Origin: Tubulanus polymorphus
Lineage: Eukaryota > Nemertea > Palaeonemertea > Tubulaniformes > Tubulanidae
Direction of reading: 5' to 3'
NCBI RefSeq assembly: GCF_964204645.1
Contig: NC_134029.1
Location: forward strand, 10,346,850 to 10,410,849
Length of the DNA: 64,000 nucleotides
Part shown: positions 50,417 through 61,064 of the stretch, piece after piece
Numbering within the stretch: position 1 is the stretch's first letter
Layout of the letters: the number at the start of each line of letters is the position of its first letter
The notes under the pieces: generated by a model
Told to the model about the DNA's origin: nothing
Database searches by the model: none
Seen by the model: the letters and a program-made list of their open reading frames with translations, nothing else
Program-made: the position numbers and the translations under genes

Positions 50417-52359
50417 TTATGGGATAGCTTCATCCAATCTAGCGATTTTGGCAACCGGTCTTATGAACTCAGCACCAGTACCAGTTTTTAATTTAACTCC
50501 TCGAATTTTCCCATCATCGCCGGGATAAACCTCAGCGACCCTAGCCAGACTCCACTGCCCCCTAGGCACATCAGTGTTCACTAATAGAACCAGATCACCG
50601 GTATTTATAGGACAATTATCCTCAGCCCATTTACCTCGCACTGTTAGCATCGGAAGATATTCCTTTAACCATCTTTTCCAAAGATGGTCGGCAATGACTT
50701 GACTTTGTCTCCAGCGCTTCCTACTACTTATTTCCTGATCGTGAAATACATCAGGAGGTTTATAACTAGTTGAACCTCCATGTAAGAAATGATTAGGCGT
50801 AATTGCGCTGAAATCCAAAGGATCGGAGCTATTGTACGTTAAGGGGCGGCTATTGATAACTGCCTCTGTTTCAATGAGGGCCGTACGCAAAACAGAGTCT
50901 GTAACTAACTGTAACTTAAGTATTTGTTTGAGCGCCTTTTTGGTGGATTTGACAAGCCTTTCCCAAGCACCACCAAAATGGGGAGCCAAAGGAGGTGAGA
51001 ATTTCCAAGTAACATCACGCTGCAGTAAAAAACTATGTATTTGAACTTGGTTAAATCGCTGAATACCATCCCTGAGTTCCTTTTCTGCACCTACGAAATT
51101 TGTTCCATTATCAGAGTATATCTCAGACGGAGGACCCCTGCGCCCTATAAAATTGCGCAACACTAGAATAAATGAATCGGTTTCCAGAGAATCTGCAACC
51201 TCTAGGTGAATCGCCCGAGTAACTAGACATGTGAACAAACAACCCCACCGTTTCACAGTACTTCTGCCTAATTTGACGTAAATAGGGCCGAAGTAATCAA
51301 CTCCCGTAAATGTAAACGGGCGAGTTTAAGCAGTTATACGCGCAGCAGGTACATTACCCATGATCGGTATCAAAGGTTTAACCCTATCACGTCGACAAAT
51401 CACGCAGTTTTGTATGACACTTCTGACTAAGCTACGACCTTTGACAGGCCAAAATTTCTGTCGAACCTCGGCCAAGACGTGCTCGGGACCGGCATGTAGT
51501 AACGCTTCATGAGTCTCGGCAATAATCAAACGAGAAACATGATGCCCAAACGGTAATATTACTTGATGACGGGCTTCTAATGGTATGTCAGCTTTCGCCA
51601 GTCTGCCGCCTACTTTCAATACTCCGTCACCAAAGGTTGGACGTAAAGGTACTATGGGACTTTTCCTTGATAAAGTGCCCTTAGACTGTAGAGATCTAAT
51701 CTCATCTCCGTAACCCTCACGCTGCGCGTGTCTAATGAGAAAGTGTTGCGCTTCGCTAAGCTCAGACGGCAATAAGTTTCGACCACCCTTGCCACTATCA
51801 ACATTTAACCGAGGGACCAATGATGAAAATTTCTTCACGGCCCTAATTACCCTAGCTACATGGCAACGTAACTCATACCATGATGAGAACCTATCAATAT
51901 TCACCAACTGAAACACATTATCAAATACAGAATCAAAGTTTTTATTTACAACGGAACTAGCGTATGTACACCTTTTAATATTTTCGCGATCGGTCAGGGG
52001 TCCATGAACTATTGACTGATCAGGCCACTCATCAACCTCATTCGCTGAATACAAGAAATCAGGTCCACGGAGCCATCGTGAACTGGTGTGAATTTCGGCA
52101 GCTGGCAAGCCACGTGTACAGATGTCTGCCGGGTTAACATTAGATGGAACATACATCCACTGCTCTGTCGAAGTATGACGTAATATCTTACTTAATCTAT
52201 TAGCGACGAACGTCGTGAACCTGGTTGAACTGTTGTTGATGTACCTGAGGACCGTAACAGCATCCGACCAGTAGAAAACGCGAAGAAATTTCAACTCTGG
52301 TAGCTCGTCCTTCAAAGTGTAAGCAAGTTTCATGCCAAGAACAGCTCCTTCAAGCTCCA
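50417..52359 (-). pseudogene. BEL-2 RNase H remnant and integrase
   Basis: From 52359 downward it reads LELEGAVLGMKLA, VFYWSDAVTVLRYI, NPADICTRGLPA and the zinc domain (LLHAGPEHV and VIQNCVICRRD). A single in-frame TAA at 51328-51326 lies where BEL-1 has Tyr. After it the integrase core continues (FTGVDYFGP, IYSDNGTNFVG, AWERLVKSTKK) through the DUF5641-type C-terminus (LTVRGKWAEDN and PRGQWSLARV) to the stop at 50417. Confidence 0.93.
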
Positions 52360-52411
52360 ACTACAATATTAAACGATTTCTATGTCGACGATTTACTCAA
52401 ATCGGTTTGAG
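52360..52411 (+). other. Inverted reverse-transcriptase fragment at the BEL-2 deletion junction
   Basis: On the plus strand this roughly 50-bp piece reads NDFYVDDLLKSV, the catalytic box of a BEL reverse transcriptase. The sequences on both sides (RNase H and gag of BEL-2) read on the minus strand. It is therefore a small inverted remnant left when protease and reverse transcriptase were lost. Confidence 0.75.
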
Positions 52412-53126
52412 TTATACCAACGCGCTGATGGACTTGAACGTGAAACTGTTCAACGAATTTAGGCCAAGCAAATGCTGACCCATCGAACATCGGGAACTCT
52501 ACTGGTGGCAAATCTCGATCGACGCTCAGACGCTCCAACGCACGTGTGAAATTAGCTTCTCCGCCCGTTTCACCTCTGGGTGCTGTCTCACGGCCAGGAA
52601 TCAGCTGGTCAATCCAAGCATCGATGGCTTCATCTCGGTTCAGCGGCGGTACGATAGGTTGCTGATACACCCAGCGTTTCGTGTCGTCAGTGCGACTGCC
52701 CGGTTGCTCGGCTGGTAATTCTTCGACAGTGGTTTCAGCCATACCCACGTGTTTACGTCGCGTATCAGACTTACGCGACCTGACTGAACCTGCGTCGGAA
52801 TCCATGAGATTTAGAGACCTGATTTTACAGTCTATTTTATCGACGATGTCCAGAACCTTCTCGGAGTACGGTTCGAACCACAACTCAGCATCGAGAACAT
52901 CCTCGTCGGGCAGAGAGATAATCTGAGTGTGTACCGTTTTCAGACTTTCAAACGATTTTAAAACGGTTTCCTTCACTAAACTGAGAGCACTCTGGCTCTT
53001 GAGAATTTCGAATTTGCTTTGACCCTTTTCAATATTTCGGGTCAACCAACCCGCTAATGACTTCCGAGAATTGAATAGCTTCTCGCGACTCTGGTCTGTG
53101 TATTCCATGTTTTCGGTGGACATCAT
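52412..53126 (-). pseudogene. BEL-2 gag, truncated
   Basis: The ORF begins with Met at 53126 and has the BEL gag N-terminal region, with AWIDQLIPGRE and DRDLPPVEFPMFDGSAFAWP (compare BEL-1 VLPVFDG). It stops shortly after VEQFHVQVHQR. Zinc knuckles, protease and reverse transcriptase that should follow are deleted. Confidence 0.9.
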
Positions 53127-53606
53127 TCGACGGCGTTACTGTTTTCAGGTGACGTCAAGAAAGAGCTTTAACTTTTGTCGGAGACTGAGCGACAAAAGGA
53201 CTAACAACGGACAACGCTTTAACGCCAAACTGTTTAATGACCGGCAGAGCGGTAGCGAAAAACGATAACGAGTTAACTACAAAAAATAGAATAACAGCTT
53301 AATACATATTCAATAAATAAGAATTTCAGAATTTCAGGCAAAATTTGAAGTAATACATTGCATACAACTTACAGCTCTTTATCCGGCTAAATTCACATGG
53401 TCTAAACTCAAATGGCAAATGCCCAGAAAACTAAATGTTATGCGATTATATAGAGAGGTAACTACAATAGGGACAATACCCATACACAGAAACAGTTACA
53501 AACCGGAAATCTGGAATAAAAGAAGCCAGGAATACGTTGTGCATGAAGCGCGAACCTGAAACTTGACCATAGTATGAGTTAGTACATAACAGTAGACAAC
53601 AGGTGC

Positions 53607-54042
53607 CATTAACAGTAGACCCCAAACATATAACAGCTCAGACCCGAACGATCTAACAACAATAACCCCTAATCATTTTCTCCATGATGGAGCATCTTCA
53701 ATAGTCTCATTTGGTAAGTTTGAAAACAAAGAGATCAATAGCCGTAAAAGGTGGCGGCAGTGTCAGGTTCTGGCGGACCATGTGTGGAGACGATGGATCA
53801 TTGAATACTTGCCTTCCCTCACTGTAAGAGGTAAGTGGACTGATGAAACCTCTAATGTAAAAATTGGAGATTTAGTAATTATCGTTGATAAGAATATCCC
53901 AAGGGGACAATGGTCGTTAGGTAGGGTAACAAATACTATGCCCGGTAAGGATGGACGAGTAAGAGCCCTTAAGGTCAAAACAAGAGGTTCTGAGTACATA
54001 CGACCTGTATCTAAAATTTGTGTATTAGAGGAAAATCGCTGA
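53607..54042 (+). pseudogene. BEL-1 integrase C-terminal part
   Basis: This is the continuation of the BEL-1 integrase after the BEL-2 insertion and TSD. PNHFLHDG, RWRQCQVLADHVWRRW, LTVRGKWTDET and PRGQWSLGRV make up the DUF5641 region, ending at a stop at 54042. A short non-coding stretch then leads to the 3' LTR. Confidence 0.9.
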
Positions 54043-54163
54043 TTGAATTATCATCAAAATTATTATTAGATAATAACCGTATCATGGGTACATGTGCTGT
54101 CACACGAGTGACTAAGCGTTGTTAAATTTTGCCAACATTTGTATTGTTGCCAAGGAGGTGCTA

Positions 54164-54673
54164 TGTTAGAAATTAGCTTTAATTTATAATTAGATTAGTA
54201 AATCGTTTTGTCGTATAAGAAATTATTCATTAGAGCTATGGTTTTTGTATTTGTTATGATTTGTAATTTCATACTTTCTTTGTGTTTTTTACACTCTGCA
54301 AGTTTTGATATGGATTATAGATTTATGAGTTGTGCATTTCTGTGTAGGCGAATGCCTTATATCATGCCTTAACGGCTCAGTAACTTTTGGCTTATATAAT
54401 GTTTGATCAGAAATCTGTGTATTCAGTGTCAGCTCTACATGTCGCATAGTGAACATGAAATTGTGAGTAGCCGGTCTTTAAATATGATTATACATGTATC
54501 AATTATTTCAAATGCTATAATTTGTGGTACATGATGTAAAATGAGCATAATTATTGTTGCTGTAATGTTTGTTTGTTTATTCTTTGTAACAAACCATGAA
54601 TACATAATAAATAATGTGTTTGAAACGTTCGCTGTAGTTAGTCTAGATCGTTGCCAGTCGCCAAGGCACGACA
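54164..54673 (+). repeat. BEL-1 3' LTR
   Basis: This 510-bp LTR pairs with 42256-42771. Most of its length is identical to the 5' copy; visible differences are single bases (for example aaatcg versus aaatgg near the start) and two short indels. Confidence 0.93.
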
Positions 54674-54857
54674 CGATGTGTGCGCTATGGACCTAGCGAC
54701 CGGCATGAGCCACGCAGTTGCTGGTTTTCATTAAATTTTCGATCTGAGCGGGGTACTCGCTCACCAGCAACTAGTTGTCTCCAGTCGCTTTGTCGATGTA
54801 TGCTTAGCTTAAGACACCCTGACTGCGTGACCCCTTAAATAATAATAAACACAGTAA

Positions 54858-55612
54858 CTACCGGTTACATATAGAATTGGCATGTTCCGGAAGTGGTGAA
54901 CCAGTCTGCTTGCCAAGAAGCTCATTGACCATAGCGAACAACTCCTTGCTATTTCCACCTTCTATTCTTTGCCGATGATAAGACAGCTTTGCTGTGTTCA
55001 TGTGGTTACAAACTATCTGACTAGAGCACGGTACAATTGACGGCTGATATCGGTACGCACTTTCTTTCATCTATACGTTCAAACTTGCGACGGGCCAACC
55101 GAGCCACTCTCACCTCCTTGAAAAACCACGGAGAGGTAGGTCTAGCTGTAACAGTCCTGCTGATTTCAGGTGCATGATTGTCAAGAATGGTAGATAGAAC
55201 AGAGTTGTATTGTTCAACTAAGGCATCCACTCTACACAAAGATTGAGAACTAATTCTACACAAGGATTGAGAACTAATTTTTCAATGTCCCTACAGAAGG
55301 CGTCACAATCGATGTTCTTGATCTTTTTGTATGTGACACACCGTTTGGCTTCCTCCGGCTTACTAATGTTCCATGTAGCAGAGATAGCAAAATGATCAGA
55401 AGGAACCACTAATTTTGACCCCACTAATTTTGATAAATCAATTCCTTGCGGATCGAGAGAGCACGAGATCAATCATGTTCCCTTTAATGTGCGTGGGCTC
55501 CCGTACAAATGGCTTCAAATCAAAAGAGTCCAAAAGTCTTTGAAAGGTAATGACGAATGGGTCGGCTGGCTTATCCACGAGGATGTTTATGTCACCAGCA
55601 ATGGTCTATGGT
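54858..55612 (-). pseudogene. CR1/L2-like LINE endonuclease C-terminus and linker
   Basis: Reading from about 55610 downward: IAGDINILVDKPADPF, LLDSFDLKPFVREPTH and MIDLVLSRSA are endonuclease (EEP) motifs, with SDHFAISATW as the final SDH box. Linker blocks RCVTYKKIKNID, ILDNHAPEISRTV, PWFFKEVR and YHRQRIEGGNSKELF follow. Frame changes and a 24-bp tandem duplication (55232-55280) disrupt it. The reverse transcriptase is not contiguous; see 40783-41600. Confidence 0.8.
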
Positions 55613-55862
55613 GAGCTCGGGCGATTCCTCTTATATATCGATATGATATTATGCATTCAAATTCTGGATAAAACTTCTCAAGGTACCGGTAATAAAGGTA
55701 CGGAAACGTATTTGGAACTAATTAGACTCTATCTGAAATGTTGTGATATTGATGTCGACATCTCGCGATATCGTCTCAAAAAATCGACATACGTATCACG
55801 ACATTAGAAGAAAAGTCGTAATACGTATGTCGACGGTACGGTAATGTCGCGATACAGATATC

Positions 55863-56963
55863 TACGGAAGCGATAAGTACGGAAGCGATAAAGGGCCTCG
55901 AGTTGTCGCGTTCCAACTCGACAAGTCGCCATATCTATGTCGACATATCGCGTCAAGTCGACATGAATATGTCGACATATCGTGACGATTTCACGACAAA
56001 TTTCGCCTTTTCGCCCATTTTCCACGGGGCAAGCCGTCATTTGAAGACACGTCTAAATGTAAGATAAGAACGCCAGTAATATGACGGCTGAGTTTCAAGT
56101 CGTCATGAATATGTCGACTTGTCGCGAGGAAGATGGTCGAGAAAACGAAATATGTCGTCAAAACGTTACGATATGTCGACATATTCATGTCGAATTGACG
56201 CGATATATTGCGATATACCAAAATAAATATGGCGACTTGTCCAGTTTGAACGCGACAACTCGAGGCCCTTTATCGCTTCTGTACTGTCGACATATCATAA
56301 CGTTTTGACGAAATTTTTCGTTTTCACGACCATTTTCCTCACAAGTCGACATATTCATGACGTCTTGAAACTCAGTCGTCATATCACTGGCGTCCTCATC
56401 TTACATTTAGTCTTCAGATGACGGCTTGTCCCGTGGAAAATCGGCGAAAAAGCAATTTGTCGTGAAAACGTCACAATATGTCGACATATTCATGTCGACT
56501 TGACGCGATATATCGACATAAATATGGCGACTTGTCGAGTTGGAACGCGACATCTCGAGGCCCTTTATCGCTTCCGTACTTCCGTAGATAAGGGGCCTCG
56601 AGATGTCGCGTTCCAGCTCGACAAGTCGTCATATTTATGTCGATATATCGCGATATATCGCATCAAGTCGACATGAATATGTCGACATATCGTGACGTTT
56701 TGACGACATATTTCGTTTTCTCGACCACTTTCTTCGCGACAAGTCGTCATATTACTGGCGTCCTCGTCTTACATTTAGACGTGTCTTCAAATGACGGCTT
56801 GTCCCGTGGAAAATTGGCGAAAAAGCGAAATTTGTCGTGAAAACGTCACGATATATCGACATATTCATGTCGACGTGACGCGATATATCGCGATATGTCG
56901 ACATAAATATGGCGACTTGTCGAGTTGGAACGCGACATCTCGAGGCCCCTTATCGCTTCCGTA
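55863..56963. mobile_element. Family A palindromic MITE, outer copy
   Basis: Termini TACGGAAGC and GCTTCCGTA are flanked by TSD GATATC at 55857-55862 and 56964-56969. Its left end is interrupted 9 bp in by another family A copy (55878-56586). The remainder 56587-56963 carries the usual palindromic arms. Confidence 0.85.
55878..56586. mobile_element. Family A palindromic MITE, inner composite copy
   Basis: It starts TACGGAAGCGATAAAGGG and ends TTCCGTA, flanked by TSD GATAAG at 55872-55877 and 56587-56592. It is about 710 bp because it contains a further internal terminus (cgcttctgtac at about 56274-56284) and part of another copy up to about 56579, so at least two family members are fused inside it. 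Confidence 0.8.
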
Positions 56964-57270
56964 GATATCAAAATTGAAAAAAAGTAATGATCCGTATCAC
57001 GATATATCGTGATGAATTATCGCGATATCGCGATAATCAACGCGTTATATCGATTTAATTTTATCGATCAATCGCGATATATCGCGCTTTGTTGATATAA
57101 TTTCATCGTGATATTTCCTCCAGAGGAATTCACACGAGTTCTGCGCGTGCGCGTGATAGGCGCCGCAAAACCAGTAAATTTTGTCGGGTTTTTAAGCGAT
57201 CATATTTTCTAGAAAAACGCGTTTTACGAACTGAGACTTTCCCGAACCTGTAGGTCCGGATACTAACATT

Positions 57271-57600
57271 AGCCGCGATCACACGAGCATTTTTGGCCCG
57301 GTCCAAATTTGGTCCGGAACAACCTGTTCACACGGGTGCCAAATGGGCCCGAGCGAAATTTGGCCCGTGCCAAAAACGTCGTACCAGCCCCGAGCCTAAT
57401 TTTAGCACCGGACAAATGATTGCGTTTGAATTGCAACTGGCATCGGAAATGATCCACTTCGCTTTGTTTGAGCATTGTTGAGTATCGAGTGAATGGTTTG
57501 CGTGTGAACGCGCTCTCTAATTAGGCACGGGCCAAATTTGGGCAGACCCTGATCGGTGCCGATTTGGCCCGGGCCAAATCTTCTCCGTGTGATCGCGGCT
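57271..57600. mobile_element. MITE with AGCCGCGATCACACG termini (long copy)
   Basis: The left end agccgcgatcacacgagc and right end ctccgtgtgatcgcggct are inverted. TSD ATT lies at 57268-57270 and 57601-57603. The inner part repeats tttggcccg and gggccaaat in both orientations. It is related to the 33225 copy, and a 3-bp TSD in both supports one family. Confidence 0.8.
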
Positions 57601-58060
57601 ATTGTTAAAGAATGTTTAAACTTTGTCGGTCCTTGTTACGTATTCGATGTTTGTCAAGCATCACTGATTTACGTATTCCTTATCGTCGTATGTTGGTGAT
57701 CTTTCATTGTCAATGTTGTAGTAAGCTTTAATCTCTGTTATAGCCCTTGTGTATTCTTTCATTGCTGTTGAGTATATAAATTTCCGTACTGTGCTATACG
57801 GCAGTTCAGTTAGTTCTGTTTGATAAAGCAGCTGGTTGAATTTGTAGATGGCAGTCTTCCGAGTTGTGTTTGTACGTAGTTTGGCTTTTCTGGCCGTAAC
57901 AGTCCGTCGTATTCAGTCATAGCCGATTCGTATCTTGACGCGTCGATTCGTTATACTATCAACTTCTATAACGGTATTACATTACGCGTTTTATTGACTA
58001 CGTTTAATATCGTCGAATATTTTTGTTTACTTCTAGGTAAAAGTTTCTTATGTCCCGAAT
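57601..58060 (+). promoter_or_regulatory. Possible core promoter (TATA box plus TCAGT initiator)
   Basis: TATATAAA at 57773-57780 is followed about 30 bp later by ggcagtTCAGTtag (57806-57810), an initiator-like sequence at the normal distance. It lies upstream of the Polinton-like polymerase remains. I see no coding sequence inside the region. Confidence 0.35.
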
Positions 58061-58064
58061 GTAG

Positions 58065-59345
58065 TATGCGGGAGGTCGCGATATCTTCCCGACCCAGCCG
58101 TCAGCAGAACCCTCGGATCTCGTCGAAATCGATCCCGACGCGATTGACGAGATTTTGAAAGCCCTAGATGGAGACGTTTACGACGGCGCTGGAGGAGCAC
58201 CGCAACCAGGCCCTTCTCGCGAACCAGGGTACTCGTCACAACTCCAATCTCGAAGATCATCGTACGCGGAGAATGAGCGGGAGGATGTGCTGCAACCGGG
58301 ACCTTCTCGCGATCCGTTGTTCGCGTCGCGTTTGTCCCGCGAGCAACCGCGACAATCGTCGGAGTTTACCGTACAAAACGTACGCTTTCGCGAAGTTAGT
58401 ACTAAAACAACCATTATTTTTTCTAACGCAAAAACACGGGGATAACGTATTTAAGACTCTATTTTTTCATACAGCATTTTCGTTTATGATTTTAGATCAT
58501 CTAACGAAATAAATCTAACGAATCCGTCGACGCGCTGCGCATGATACATCGCACATTCGAAAACCTTCTCGACGATATCGGTAACCGACTCGACGTGAAC
58601 CCTCGTGATTTTATCCGTATATCGATGGCACTTATATAACGTCGGCCCCTACGAAAACTGCGCGACGATCGCGTCCGTGTGCAACGAAGCGTAACGGTGG
58701 TCATTCCTTCAACCGAACAAAGTAAGTCTAATCCCCATCGGTGGATACCGGCGCGGGGATAAGACGTCGAAGATGGCCGCCCGTTGGCTGAATTTCATCA
58801 CCGAAACGGAGAACGTACGATTGGACCACGCCTTGAACGGCGGCGAAGTACGGATAGGTCCGTACAAATGCGACGGTTTCGACCGACTGACGAAGACAGT
58901 CTATGAATTCAACGGTTGTTTTTACCATGGATGCGTTCGGAAACCGTCAACCCGGTTTGCGGACGATCCATGGAAGAACTTTATCAAGCTACCAATCAAA
59001 AAGCTGAATTTCTTCGATTTCGAGGCTACACAGCCGTAACGTTGTGGGAGCAGGAGTATAGCGATATGCTGGTCAACGACGTCGGGTTCGGAGAGTTTGC
59101 TGCCGGCAATACCGACATCGTGGACGGAATCGACCACCGAGATGCATTTTTCGGGGGTCGTACGAACGCTATTAAACTTCATAAACGACGAGCGTATAAG
59201 ATATATAGACATTTGTTCGTTGTAACCATTCGTCAATAAACAATGCAGTTATCCGATCGGACATCCGATCATCGTGTCGGAGAATTTTAAACCGATTTCC
59301 AACTATTACGGTATCGTTAAATGGGTCGTTCTTCTGATACCGGGT
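58065..59345 (+). pseudogene. Polinton/Maverick-type protein-primed DNA polymerase B, decayed
   Basis: Several frames in order carry parts of a family B polymerase of Polinton or adintovirus type: a Pro/Ser/Arg-rich N-terminus (QPGPSRE repeated), FENLLDDIGNRLDV and NPRDFIRIS, then RIGPYKCDGF and TVYEFNGCFYHGC, GYTAVTLWEQEY and AFFGGRTNAIKL, and finally PIGHPIIVSENF with YYGIVKW. Motifs between these blocks and all later palm motifs are missing. Frameshifts and stops show it is inactive. Local GC is higher than the surroundings. Confidence 0.7.
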
Positions 59346-60640
59346 TCCAGCTCAGATGTATGTAAATTGATTGGAATAAATGCAGCGAGTCAAATTGAAA
59401 ATACGCCCGGTTTATTCAAGGTTTTAGATGAGAGAGCAACTGAGGAAGAGAGAGAGTTCAACGCTCTTAGTCATCATATATACAGTAACAGGCATACAAA
59501 AATATTCAAAAAGAAAAAATTCCACATGGCCGATATTACTTGAACCCAGCCAACACGTCAAATAGGTTGCGAGCAATCCAGGGCGACCAGAGGGGACGAA
59601 TGCGCTAAAATAGAAACTAAACGCGGATAAAACATACAGTCTGTCAGAATTATAGAAGTAGCCACACGAAAGTGACATGATAGGCACACCATACAGTGTC
59701 CCCTGAATGTTATCACAACCTTCAATTACAATAACAAATAAATCTACATATTATATCACACCCGAATATCATAATCGGGCCCAAGTAAATACATGAAAAT
59801 TGACACGGTGTCCATAGGGGAAGACTAAACACACAACTATAGTATAATATATATATTCATATCTGACGCCAGCCAAAAGAACTCTCGATTGATACCTACA
59901 CATGGTGGTCACGCATACTTCCTTACTTTCCTTAATATAATATATTTTTTCTACACGTATCCATAATTCGAATTACTTTCACTAATACGGGTATGATACA
60001 GAGGAAACCCGAAAAACGCCATTACAAACACGAATAACAATATGACACGACAATGGGCTATAGTAGCACATCTCAAAACTATACGAGGATGAAACTTAAT
60101 CAACTTATTGGACTCAATAGGATGGAGCCACACGATAGAATTGGACATACCCACCATTGCAGTGCTCCACAATTCATGAGTAAATAGCTTTGTATATGCC
60201 TCCGCTGACTGAGTCTTACGTAGACAGAAATATCTTGTAGTATTAGCACATTTAAAATGTTTTATAACTTGTTCGTTATACTTAATAGAACTATTAATTA
60301 TTATTTAACATATGGAATTAAGAACATAATCACTGTAGAATCACTGTAAATTGGAGCTTGGAGATCCTACCGCTGAGACCATTGTCACGAGGGTCCGAGT
60401 GACTCTCTTCCCATTTAGAGATCCCCAAGACAAAGTTTACAAGACAGTGATATTAATATACAAAATGAATTGAGTTTACACAACATAACAGGAAATTTAC
60501 CAAGAAGCGTATACTACGTAATGCGTGAATACGTAACTTGAAGAACGATAGCTGGTATGCTGGTATCATGGTTACGTGCTCTGCATGATATCTCGTGTTA
60601 CGTTCTCTGCATGATATCTCGGGTTACGTAGACCCCACAC
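59346..60640. other. No supported gene
   Basis: ORF sequence beyond 59345 (KVLDERATEEEREF and following) is not recognised. The rest is AT-rich non-coding sequence and may include the LTR of the Gypsy element that ends nearby. Confidence 0.45.
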
Positions 60641-60660
60641 GATCGTTACAGTCTGGCTCA
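60540..60660 (-). repeat. Possible start of Gypsy 3' LTR with short tandem repeat
   Basis: On the minus strand TGTAACGATCGTG near 60650 follows the env-like frame. Two copies of a roughly 30-bp unit (gttacgt..tctgcatgatatctcg) lie inside. Without the other LTR in the window the boundary is a guess. Confidence 0.3.
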
Positions 60661-60719
60661 ATTCAATGACTTTTGGGGTACTGCCTGTCCTCGTCGACAG
60701 CAGGTGATAATTTCGCCAT

Positions 60720-61064
60720 TCAATTAGCAGGTAAGGGAGCCATCCCGATTATACCATTGTGAGGATGCCATATGGGGGCTTTGTTTATATAATATGAGTG
60801 TGGGCAGTCGGGTAAATCGCAGATTTCAATATTTAAGGCATCATCCAAAGAGGAAGGGGATAACACCACTGTGCAACCTCTGCATTGACGTTTGCAAAAA
60901 TTGGTTAAATACCTCGAGATAAATAGACAAGCCCGGACGAGGAAGTACAAAATAACGACCAGTAGCAATGCGCGAGCATTTGCGTGGATACGCTCCAAGA
61001 CATTGCCAGTATGGGTAGGACCGTCGGTCAATATTCTTACTGAGGTGGTTGGCACGAAGATCAT
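60720..61064 (-). pseudogene. Env-like ORF, C-terminal membrane part
   Basis: A single strongly hydrophobic segment (LLLVVILYFLVRACLFI) is flanked by basic residues and followed by a short Cys/Pro-rich tail. This fits the transmembrane anchor of the env-like frame that starts at 62204. The intervening part (61065-61700) is broken by stops and frame changes. Confidence 0.5.

Larger units (their letters stand above)
49879..53601 (-). mobile_element. BEL/Pao retrotransposon BEL-2, inserted in BEL-1 integrase
   Basis: LTRs at 49879-50304 and 53177-53601 are nearly identical. On the minus strand they begin TGTTGTC and end TCTCCGACA. TSD GGTGC lies at 49874-49878 and 53602-53606. gag, part of RNase H and integrase remain; protease and nearly all of the reverse transcriptase are deleted. 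A purine tract (rc of tcccccgccctt) adjoins the 3' LTR at 50305. BEL-2 is younger than BEL-1. Confidence 0.95.
42256..54673 (+). mobile_element. BEL/Pao LTR retrotransposon BEL-1 (nested host)
   Basis: LTRs at 42256-42771 and 54164-54673 are near identical, start TGTTAG and end GGCACGACA. TSD CGATG lies at 42251-42255 and 54674-54678; 5 bp is typical of BEL/Pao. Gene order gag, protease, reverse transcriptase, RNase H, integrase is on the plus strand. Without its two insertions the element is about 6.5 kb, a normal length. Frameshifts plus the insertions make it inactive. A purine-rich tract (ccaaggaggtg) precedes the 3' LTR. Confidence 0.95.
41926..54809. mobile_element. Harbinger-like MITE split by BEL-1
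   Basis: TIRs of about 43 bp (agcctagcctacatcgacac at 41926 and the inverse of tgtcgatgtatgcttagct at 54809) share gcgaYtggagacaactagttgc. TAA target duplications lie at 41923-41925 and 54810-54812. Without BEL-1 the element is about 461 bp (41926-42255 plus 54679-54809). The 3-bp TWA-type TSD suggests PIF/Harbinger. Internal cagttgct and tcgatgtgagc motifs are repeated. Confidence 0.75.
55735..57115. mobile_element. TCGA/CGATAT-rich element (family B), split by family A MITEs
   Basis: The left part 55735-55856 matches 7790-7905 (gtcgacat, tatcgtctcaa, cggtacggtaatgtcg). The right part 56970-57115 matches 7935-8090 (cgtatcacgat, tttcatcgtgatatt). The pieces are separated exactly by a family A insertion with TSD GATATC. 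It encodes no protein. Confidence 0.65.

Noticed and set aside
59274-59543. A separate gene in the 89-codon ORF
   Set aside because: Its first 25 codons are polymerase remnant; the rest has no recognisable feature.
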